DNA of 64,000 bases from Thermocatellispora tengchongensis (lineage in GTDB: Bacteria; Actinomycetota; Actinomycetes; Streptosporangiales; Streptosporangiaceae). Numbering within the stretch: the stretch's first letter is position 1; the number at the start of each line of letters is the position of its first letter. This document shows positions 16,454-23,002 of the stretch, one piece after another. The position numbers and the translations under genes were made by a program. Under the pieces are notes generated by a model, which worked only from the letters and a program-made list of their open reading frames with translations, had not been told where the DNA came from and made no database searches. Location of the stretch: positions 117,403 to 181,402 of the forward strand of contig NZ_JACHGN010000022.1 of NCBI RefSeq assembly GCF_014202315.1, read 5' to 3'.

Positions 16454-16689
16454 GTGACTGAGCAAGCAAGTAAGTAGATCGTTCGGGCGTCGATTCACGG
16501 TGACCGTCCGGTGTATGGCACACTGAATTGCTAGTGTCGGCTGCCCAGGCGCCGGCACGGCGATGGCCGGCCAGAGCGATCGGCCCTTCCGACCGAATAT
16601 CAGTCCAGCTCGCGCGTCCCCTCCGACGCCGCGCCCCCGCGCGGCCGGGTGGACCTCCGCGTGCTCGTGCCCGATGGGGAACCGCTGTC
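16454..16689 (+). promoter_or_regulatory. rplS upstream region with TGGCACACTGA motif
   Basis: A 236-bp gap. It holds TGGCACACTGA at 16516-16526, with TTCACG at 16494-16499 as a possible -35 element 19-20 bp upstream of CACACT. The same motif occurs before rpsP. The remaining 160 bp form a long untranslated leader in which I found no convincing structure. Confidence 0.5.
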
Positions 16690-17055
16690 ATGCACACGCA
16701 GATCCAGGAGATCGAGAAGGCCTCGATGCGGACCGACATCCCGGACTTCCGTCCGGGCGACACGCTGGAGGTCCACGTGCGCGTCGTCGAGGGCAACCGG
16801 TCCCGTATCCAGGTCTTCAAGGGGTTCGTCCTGCGCCGCCAGGGCGGTGGCGCCCGCGAGACCTTCACCGTGCGGAAGGTCAGCTACGGCGTGGGCGTCG
16901 AGCGTACCTTCCCGGTGCACAGCCCGGTGATCGAGAAGATCCAGCTCGTCACCCGCGGTGACGTGCGCCGCGCCAAGCTCTACTACATGCGCGACCTGCG
17001 CGGCAAGGCCGCCCGCATCCGCGAGAAGCGCGAGGCGACCCCGGCCGCCAAGTAG
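16690..17055 (+). CDS. rplS: 50S ribosomal protein L19
   Basis: A 121-residue L19, located at the 30S-50S interface. Typical blocks are [22 protein letters not shown], seen as two shorter stretches, [31 protein letters not shown] and [20 protein letters not shown] 16690 gives the standard [11 protein letters not shown] start; upstream in-frame starts would add non-homologous sequence. It is followed by a strong hairpin. Confidence 0.97.
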   Translation: MHTQIQEIEKASMRTDIPDFRPGDTLEVHVRVVEGNRSRIQVFKGFVLRRQGGGARETFTVRKVSYGVGVERTFPVHSPVIEKIQLVTRGDVRRAKLYYMRDLRGKAARIREKREATPAAK

Positions 17056-17068
17056 CCTGCAGCCCACT

Positions 17069-17101
17069 GTGGCCCGTGATCCAGTGATGGGTCCGGGCCA
17101 C
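17069..17101 (+). terminator. terminator after rplS
   Basis: GTGGCCCG pairs with CGGGCCAC, and GATCCA pairs with TGGGTC after a single bulged base, closing a GTGA loop. The two-part stem totals 14 bp and begins 13 bp after the rplS stop. No T-tract follows. Confidence 0.7.
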
Positions 17102-17122
17102 ATGGCCGTCTTGGGGGGTAAG

Positions 17123-17143
17123 TGTCCCGGGACGTACGGGACA
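17123..17143. promoter_or_regulatory. inverted repeat upstream of the signal peptidase genes
   Basis: TGTCCCG and CGGGACA are separated by seven bases. The site lies about 95 bp before the first signal peptidase start, where an operator or the base of a small hairpin would be expected. No known regulator matches. Confidence 0.4.
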
Positions 17144-17238
17144 AACCCCTGCCGCCCCCCTCTGATTCGCGACGCGCCCGGGTGCCGTCGTGGCGCTGAC
17201 GGCCACGAGCGGCCTTACATCATTTAGGCTCGTCAAGG

Positions 17239-18120
17239 ATGACTAGCGAGGACCAGGGGAACGCCGCGGCTGCGCGGGGCCCCGTCGAGGACGAGGTGCA
17301 CGTGGTCGCGGAAGACACCACCAAGAAGCCTGCCGATGACGACAAGGGCAAGAAGGGCTCGTTCTGGAAGGAACTGCCCGTTCTGGTCGTAGTAGCGCTG
17401 GTCCTGGCGCTGATTATCAAGACGTTCGTGGTCCAGGCGTTCTACATCCCCTCCGAGTCGATGGAGAACACCCTGCTGACCAACGACCGGGTGCTGGTCA
17501 ACAAGCTGGTCTACCGCACGCGCGACATCGAGCGCGGCGACATCGTGGTCTTCTCCGGCGTCGACTCCTGGGACCCCGAGGTCCAGTTGGAGGAGCCGTC
17601 CAACCCGGTCGCCGGCTTCTTCCATTGGGTCGGCACCGCCTTCGGGGTGGTGCCCGGCGAGAAGGACTACATCAAGCGCGTCATCGGCGTGGCCGGCGAC
17701 AAGGTGAAGTGCTGCGACTCCAAGGGGCGCGTCACCGTCAACGGCGTCGCGATCGACGAGGAGAGCTACCTCTATCCGGGCGACGTCCCCTCCCAGCGCT
17801 TCTTCGAGGTCACCGTGCCCGAGGGGCGGCTGTGGGTGATGGGCGACCACCGCTCGGTCTCCCTCGACTCCCGCTCCCACACCGGCGACCCGGGCGGCGG
17901 CACGATCCCCGCCGACCAGGTGATCGGGCGCGCGTTCGTCATCGTCTGGCCCTTCTCCAGGGCCGCCACGCTGCCGATCCCCGACACCTTCGCCCAGCCC
18001 GCCCTCCAGACCGCCGCCGCGCTCGGTGGCGCCACCCCGGCGGTCGCCGGGTTCGCCCTGGCCTTCCCGCTGGTCCTGCTACGCCGGCGGCTGCGGATCA
18101 AGCGGAGCGCCTCACGATGA
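17239..18120 (+). CDS. lepB: signal peptidase I (first of a tandem pair)
   Basis: A 293-residue type I signal peptidase that removes signal peptides from Sec and Tat substrates on the outer face of the membrane. A charged N-terminal region of about 45 residues leads into one membrane segment, then the catalytic serine in PSESM (Ser74) and the catalytic lysine in YIKRVIGVAGD (Lys146). The box MGDHRSVSLDSR is the conserved GDNxxxSxDSR-like motif. A second hydrophobic segment near the C-terminus ends in Arg/Lys. The next lepB gene overlaps as ATGA, so the two are co-translated. Confidence 0.95.
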   Translation: MTSEDQGNAAAARGPVEDEVHVVAEDTTKKPADDDKGKKGSFWKELPVLVVVALVLALIIKTFVVQAFYIPSESMENTLLTNDRVLVNKLVYRTRDIERGDIVVFSGVDSWDPEVQLEEPSNPVAGFFHWVGTAFGVVPGEKDYIKRVIGVAGDKVKCCDSKGRVTVNGVAIDEESYLYPGDVPSQRFFEVTVPEGRLWVMGDHRSVSLDSRSHTGDPGGGTIPADQVIGRAFVIVWPFSRAATLPIPDTFAQPALQTAAALGGATPAVAGFALAFPLVLLRRRLRIKRSASR

Positions 18121-18815
18121 CGGCCGCCACCGAGAACGGCGACGAATCCCCGAAGCAGCCGCCCGCCGAGGCCGAGAAGCGGGACGCCGAACCAGCCGAC
18201 CCCGCCGAGCCCGCCAAGGACGTCACTGAGGGCGCCACTGAGGGCGCCACCGCCTCGGACGGCCCCAAAAAAGGCAAAGGCATCCTGGGCGGCATCCGTG
18301 AGACCGTCTTCCTCACCCTCGCGGGCGTCGTGATCGCGCTGCTGGTCAACGCGTTCGTGATCGGCTCGTTCTGGATTCCGTCCGAGTCGATGGAGGACAC
18401 CCTCCTCGTAGGCGACCGCGTGATCGTCAACAAGCTGAACGGCGACGCCGAACGCGGCGACATCGTCGTCTTCAAAGGCTGGAACGGTCTCGACACCATC
18501 AAACGCGTGATCGCCGTGGGCGGCGACACCGTCGAGTGCTGCGACGCGAAGAAGCGCATCACGGTCAACGGCGTGCCGATCGAGGAGAAGGGCTACCTGC
18601 ACCCCGACGACTACCCGTCGGGCGAGTCCTTCAAGGAGAAGGTGCCCCAGGGGCGCCTGTGGGTGATGGGCGACCACCGCTCGGCGTCCAGCGACTCCCG
18701 CGACCACGGCACGATCGCCGAGAGCGACGTCATCGGCCGGGCCGTCGTGATCTACTGGCCCTTCACCCGGATGACCGTTCTGTCCAGACCGGAGACTTTC
18801 GACAGGGTCCGATAG
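18117..18815 (+). CDS. lepB: signal peptidase I (second of a tandem pair)
   Basis: A 232-residue signal peptidase paralogue. It has an acidic, Ala/Pro-rich N-terminus of about 50 residues, one membrane segment (near 65-85), catalytic Ser91 in PSESM and Lys129 in TIKRVIAVGGD, and MGDHRSASSDSRDHG. Unlike the first copy, it has no C-terminal membrane segment. ATG 18117 overlaps the stop of the first gene. Actinomycetes often carry several signal peptidases side by side before rnhB. Confidence 0.94.
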   Translation: MTAATENGDESPKQPPAEAEKRDAEPADPAEPAKDVTEGATEGATASDGPKKGKGILGGIRETVFLTLAGVVIALLVNAFVIGSFWIPSESMEDTLLVGDRVIVNKLNGDAERGDIVVFKGWNGLDTIKRVIAVGGDTVECCDAKKRITVNGVPIEEKGYLHPDDYPSGESFKEKVPQGRLWVMGDHRSASSDSRDHGTIAESDVIGRAVVIYWPFTRMTVLSRPETFDRVR

Positions 18816-18851
18816 CCGTGAGAGGCATGAGGCGCGTACTCTGCCTGTGTC

Positions 18852-19538
18852 ATGACTGATGTGTTTCGCCCTCGACCTAGCGTCGTCAGGCGGGATTCGG
18901 GGCTCTACGGCTACGAGCGTGCCCTGACACGACGGGGGCTGGCTCCGATAGCGGGGGTGGACGAGGCGGGCCGCGGGGCCTGCGCCGGTCCTCTCGTCGT
19001 GGCCGCGGTGGTGCTCGGCAAGGAGATCGACGGCCTCGCCGACTCCAAACTGCTCACACCCGCGACCCGCGAGGCGCTCCACGACCGCATCATGGCCACC
19101 GCCAAGGCGGTCGCCACGGTCGTCATCCCCCCGCAGGAGATCGACGCGCGGGGCCTGCACAAGTGCAACGTGACCGGCATGCGCCGCGCCGTGGCCCGGC
19201 TATCCTGTGAACTCGGCTATGTGCTCACCGACGGGTTCCCCGTCCCCGGCCTGCCCGCGCCGTCACTGGCGGTGTGGAAGGGCGACCAGGTCGCGGCGTG
19301 CGTCGCGGCGGCGTCGATCGTGGCGAAGGTCACGCGAGACCGCATCATGACGGCCCTGGACGAGCACCATCCGGAGTACGGTTTCGCCGTGCACAAGGGT
19401 TATGTCACCGCTCGGCACCGTATGGCGCTCCATCGCCACGGCCCGTGCCCGCACCACCGATTTTCGTTCATCACGGTGGCGCGGTCAGGGCTGGGTAACG
19501 AGATAGGTGAGAATGAAGTGGGGGCCGGTGTTGCCTGA
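18852..19538 (+). CDS. rnhB: ribonuclease HII
   Basis: A 228-residue RNase HII, which cuts RNA in RNA-DNA hybrids and removes misincorporated ribonucleotides. The catalytic start [14 protein letters not shown] supplies Asp37 and Glu38, LADSKLL supplies a further acidic residue, and [14 protein letters not shown] is the conserved second block. No good ribosome site precedes ATG 18852, but TACTCT (18837-18842) fits an actinobacterial TANNNT -10 box nine bases upstream, so the mRNA may be leaderless or nearly so. Confidence 0.96.
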   Translation: MTDVFRPRPSVVRRDSGLYGYERALTRRGLAPIAGVDEAGRGACAGPLVVAAVVLGKEIDGLADSKLLTPATREALHDRIMATAKAVATVVIPPQEIDARGLHKCNVTGMRRAVARLSCELGYVLTDGFPVPGLPAPSLAVWKGDQVAACVAAASIVAKVTRDRIMTALDEHHPEYGFAVHKGYVTARHRMALHRHGPCPHHRFSFITVARSGLGNEIGENEVGAGVA

Positions 19539-19577
19539 CCAGGCAGCCCGGGGGAGGCGTGTGACAGGAGGATCGGG

Positions 19578-19901
19578 ATGAGCGCAGAAGATCTCGAAAA
19601 GTATGAAACCGAGATGGAGCTGCAGCTCTACCGCGAATACCGCGACGTGGTGGGCTTGTTCACCTACGTCGTGGAGACCGAGCGGCGGTTCTACCTCACC
19701 AACTCCGTGGACCTCGACGTACGCACGGCCGAGAACGGCGATGTGTTCTTCGACGTCAAGATGCAGGACGCCTGGGTCTGGGACATGTACCGCCCGGCGA
19801 GGTTCGTGAAGAACGTCCGGGTGGTCACCTTCAAGGACGTCAACGTCGAGGAACTGGCCAAGCCCGACCTGGAAATGCCCAAGGAAGGCTTCTCCGGCTA
19901 A
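19578..19901 (+). CDS. DUF2469 family protein
   Basis: A 107-residue protein of the DUF2469 family, found almost only in actinobacteria and nearly always next to rnhB. It is acidic, soluble and rich in aromatic residues (MSAEDLEKYETEMELQLYR start, MQDAWVWDMYRPARFVKNVRV middle, seen as short blocks). Function is not known. ATG 19578 has an AGGAGGATCGGG site. Confidence 0.93.
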   Translation: MSAEDLEKYETEMELQLYREYRDVVGLFTYVVETERRFYLTNSVDLDVRTAENGDVFFDVKMQDAWVWDMYRPARFVKNVRVVTFKDVNVEELAKPDLEMPKEGFSG

Positions 19902-20737
19902 TTCCCCCCAAATCACCACAAATACCAAACCAAGCCCACAAACCCCCCTCCGGCCCCCACAGCCACGTCTTCACCACGCCCAAATCCGCCACCCCCGGCC
20001 AGGCCGCGCCTCAGCAGAGTGCTCCGCCCCCTCTCCAGCCCTCTGCCGCCTCCCTCCGGCCCCGGCCACACACCCCCAGACCCGTCCCCGGGCAGACGGC
20101 AGGCACTTCCGCGTCAAGACGCCCTCCTCCGCCGCCGGCAACGTCCCCTGCCCGCCGCCACCGCCCCGCCCGATGCGAGTGCGGCCACGCTCACCGGCAG
20201 CGCCGCCACAAGCACCGCCCCTCCCCGCGCATACGACCCTCAAGCGCCTCTCATCCCCCTGCCCCCCCGGCATCCGCCCGCCCGGCCGCCGCCACCCCAG
20301 CCGCAAACAACACCCGCCACCCGCACCCGCCCGTCCGCGTAACCTCCCCCGGCGCGCCCCATCCGCGTCCGCGCACAGCGCTCGGACGCTCCCTCCCGCG
20401 TCCACAGGCGCTCGTTCCGCCCGCTCGCACGCCCGAACGCTCCCCGCCTGCAAGCGCCATGACGCCGCTTGCCGTCTGACAGGGGCGTGCCCGTTCGTAT
20501 GCGCCCAAGCGGGTGCGTAGCCCCCAGCACGCGACGCTCGCCCCGCCGCACCCGTACGCACCCGCCCTCACCGCGTGCCCCCTGGCAGGAGTCCGCACCG
20601 CCCGTACGCCCACAGCCACCCACGCACAGACGCCCATAAGCGCCCCGCCTGCACCCGCCCGCACTCCGACGACAGCCGGAGCGCATAGTCGCAGCAGGCA
20701 TCGCTCCGCCGTGACCAGTCGGCATAGCCGGCCGTCC

Positions 20738-20886
20738 GCAGCCGACACATGGCCGCCCGTGCGCAGCCGATACATGGCCGCCCGTGCGCAGCCGATACAT
20801 GGCCGCCCGTGCGCAGGCGGCACAGGCCGCCCGTGTGCAGGCGGCACAGGCCGCCCGTGTGCAGGCGGCACATGGCTGGCCCGTGC
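20738..20886. repeat. 24-26-bp tandem minisatellite
   Basis: Six head-to-tail units. Three are 25-mers built on GCAGCCGATACATGGCCGCC, two are 24-mers in which GCAGGCGGCACAGGCCGCC replaces it, and one is a 26-bp unit that regains ATGG. Units abut without spacers, so this is not a CRISPR array. Confidence 0.85.
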
Positions 20887-20919
20887 GCAGCCTCACAGCC
20901 CGCGCATCCCCGCAGCCGG

Positions 20920-20928
20920 TTATCCACA
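20920..20928 (+). promoter_or_regulatory. perfect DnaA box upstream of yraN
   Basis: TTATCCACA matches the DnaA-box consensus exactly. A second site, CTATCCACA (one mismatch), is 31 bp downstream at 20951-20959 in the same orientation. No origin genes (dnaA, dnaN, rnpA, rpmH) are nearby, so this is not oriC; a titration or regulatory site is possible, as is chance. Confidence 0.45.
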
Positions 20929-20950
20929 CCCTGCTACTCCTCGCTCTCGC

Positions 20951-20959
20951 CTATCCACA
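20951..20959 (+). promoter_or_regulatory. DnaA-box-like site, one mismatch
   Basis: CTATCCACA, same orientation as the perfect box at 20920 and three helical turns away. See that entry. Confidence 0.4.
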
Positions 20960-21023
20960 GAATCGCGTTCGGCTCCACCTGCCGTCCTTTCCCTGAGAGA
21001 AGGTCGGGGCCGGAGGTGGTCCG

Positions 21024-21380
21024 ATGGCCGCGAAAGACAAGCTCGGCAAGGACGGCGAGCAGCTCGCCGTGGAATACCTGCAGGCAGGTGGCATGCAGGT
21101 CCTCGACCGCAACTGGCGGTGCCGCGAGGGTGAGATCGACGTGGTGGCGCGCGACGGGGGCACCCTGGTCATCGTCGAGGTGAAGACCCGCTCCGGGCAC
21201 AGCCACGGCAGCGCGCTCGAAGCGGTGGACCGGGGCAAGCTCGCCCGCCTGCGCGCCCTCGCGGGCAGATGGCTGTCCGAATGGCAGGGCGAGCGCTTCG
21301 ACTCGGTGCGCATCGATGTGATCGGCCTGGAGAAGGTGGGCAGGACCTTCGCGATCCGCCACGAGCGCGGGGTGATCTGA
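21024..21380 (+). CDS. UPF0102 family protein YraN, nuclease-like
   Basis: A 118-residue YraN/UPF0102 protein with a restriction-endonuclease-like fold. The motif GEIDVVARDG followed by VIVEVKTRSG has the D...ExK arrangement of that fold. The family usually sits with comM and dprA, as here, but its biochemical role is unsettled. ATG 21024 is preceded by a GGAGG-containing leader. The next gene starts one base after the stop. Confidence 0.94.
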   Translation: MAAKDKLGKDGEQLAVEYLQAGGMQVLDRNWRCREGEIDVVARDGGTLVIVEVKTRSGHSHGSALEAVDRGKLARLRALAGRWLSEWQGERFDSVRIDVIGLEKVGRTFAIRHERGVI

Positions 21381-21381
21381 G

Positions 21382-22965
21382 ATGGCCGTCGCCCGTACTC
21401 GCTGCGTCGCGATCGTCGGGGTGAGCGGCCACGTGATCGAGGTCGAGTGCCACATCTCGAACGGCCTGCCCGGCCTGCACCTGATCGGCCTGCTCGACAC
21501 CGCGCTCAACGAGGCCAGAGACCGCGTCAGGTCAGCCGTGATGAACAGCAAGTACGGCTGGCCCGACTCGCGGATCACGATCAGCCTCTTCCCGGCCAGC
21601 CTGCCCAAGCGGGGCAGCCAGTTCGACCTGGCCATCGCGGTGAGCCTCCTCGGCGCGGCGAACGTCATCCCCATCGAACGGATCGCGGAGCCGTTCTTCC
21701 TCGGCGAGCTGGGCCTCGACGGGCGACTGCGCCCCGTCCGGGGCATCCTGCCCGCCGTGGCCGCCGCAGGTGACGCAGGGGCGACGAAGGTGGTCGTACC
21801 GGCCGCCAACGCCGAGGAGGCCGCGCTCGTGCCCGGCGTCACGGTCCTGCCGGTGGGCGACCTCCGCACGCTCGTCGAGTGGCTGCGCGGCCCCGACCAC
21901 GATCGCGTACCCCCGCCGGGGCTGTTCGGCCCCTCTGCCGACCCCGACGACGCCCCGCCCGCCGCCGCTCAGAACGGCCAGGCCACCGCCTCCGTACCCG
22001 ACCTCGCGCGCCCCGCGCCCGACCTTCGCGACGTCGCGGGCCAGCCGCTGGCGCGCAAGGCGCTGGAGGTGTGCGCGGCGGGCGGCCACAACCTGTGGAT
22101 GCTCGGACCGCCGGGCACGGGCAAGACCATGCTGGCCGAGCGCCTCCCCTCGCTGCTCCCGCCTCTGTCGCTGGACCACGCGCTGGAGGTCACGGCCATC
22201 CACTCCATCGCCGGCACTCTTCCGGCGGGGCGTCCCCTCCTGGACCGCGCGCCGTTCGTCAACCCTCACCACACCGCCACGGTCGCCGCCATCGTGGGTG
22301 GAGGCACCGGCGTGCCCCGCCCCGGCGCGGTGTCGCTGGCCCATCGCGGGGTCCTGTTCCTGGACGAGGCACCGGAGTTCCCGATGGCCGTACTCGACTC
22401 GCTGCGCCAGCCTCTCGAATCCGGCACGGTCACGGTGGCCCGCGCGTCCGGCTCGGTGACCTTCCCCGCGCGCTTCATGCTCGTGATGGCCGCGAACCCG
22501 TGCCCGTGCGCCGAGGCCTCCGACGCCTGCCAGTGCACGCCGACGATCCGGCGCCGCTACCTCGCCAGGCTGTCGGGCCCTCTCCTGGACCGCATCGACG
22601 TCAAGGTCGCCGTCGCCCGTTCCACCCGCACCGAACTCCTGGCCGACCGCCGTTTCGCCGAACCCAGTGCGGTGGTCGCCGAACGCGTGCTCGCCGCCCG
22701 CGAACGCGCCGCCAAACGCCTGGCCCCCACGCCGTGGCGGGTCAACTCCGAACTCCCCGCCAGCGCTCTGCACGGCGAGTTCCGCCCGTCCCCGGCGGCC
22801 ATGAAGCCGCTGACCACCTGCCTGGACAACGGCGCCCTGAGCGCCCGCGGCCTTGACCGCATAGTCCGCGTGGCCTGGACCCTGGCCGACCTGGCGGCCA
22901 AGGACCAACCCGAGGTCGAGGAGACCTCGGCCGCCCTGGCGATGTGGCTGGGAGTAGGCGCCTGA
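21382..22965 (+). CDS. ComM/YifB family Mg-chelatase-like AAA+ ATPase
   Basis: A 527-residue ATPase. The N-terminal domain (VEVECHISNGLPGLHLIG and RITISLFPASLPKRGS) is typical of YifB/ComM; the AAA+ core has Walker A GPPGTGKT, Walker B GVLFLDEAPEF, and the Cys-rich NPCPCAEASDACQCTP block. ComM is a helicase that promotes branch migration during natural transformation in proteobacteria; the actinobacterial member is not well studied. It forms a compact unit with yraN upstream and dprA 37 bp downstream. Confidence 0.94.
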   Translation: MAVARTRCVAIVGVSGHVIEVECHISNGLPGLHLIGLLDTALNEARDRVRSAVMNSKYGWPDSRITISLFPASLPKRGSQFDLAIAVSLLGAANVIPIERIAEPFFLGELGLDGRLRPVRGILPAVAAAGDAGATKVVVPAANAEEAALVPGVTVLPVGDLRTLVEWLRGPDHDRVPPPGLFGPSADPDDAPPAAAQNGQATASVPDLARPAPDLRDVAGQPLARKALEVCAAGGHNLWMLGPPGTGKTMLAERLPSLLPPLSLDHALEVTAIHSIAGTLPAGRPLLDRAPFVNPHHTATVAAIVGGGTGVPRPGAVSLAHRGVLFLDEAPEFPMAVLDSLRQPLESGTVTVARASGSVTFPARFMLVMAANPCPCAEASDACQCTPTIRRRYLARLSGPLLDRIDVKVAVARSTRTELLADRRFAEPSAVVAERVLAARERAAKRLAPTPWRVNSELPASALHGEFRPSPAAMKPLTTCLDNGALSARGLDRIVRVAWTLADLAAKDQPEVEETSAALAMWLGVGA

Positions 22966-23002
22966 CCGGCCACGACCACACCGGCACCCCGAAGGGAACC
23001 AC

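Larger units (their letters stand above)
19902..21023. other. 1.1-kb spacer without a credible gene
   Basis: Open frames exist on both strands but are Arg/Ala/Pro- or Cys/Gly-rich, overlap one another and resemble no family. The + strand from 19902 to about 20700 is strongly C-rich and G-poor, a skew that does not fit the local codon pattern. A 24-25-bp minisatellite lies at 20738-20886 and two DnaA-box-like sites at 20920-20959, just before yraN. Confidence 0.6.

Noticed and set aside
20738-20886. Possible CRISPR array
   Set aside because: The 24-26-bp units are contiguous with no unique spacers and no cas genes are present.
20240-20929. Cys/Ala/Arg-rich open frame on the minus strand over the minisatellite
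   Set aside because: Its repeats are a by-product of the DNA repeat, other frames are equally open, and no start signal or homology is visible.
20920-20959. Chromosome origin
   Set aside because: Only two boxes and none of the origin-linked genes; a local DnaA site is the most that can be claimed.
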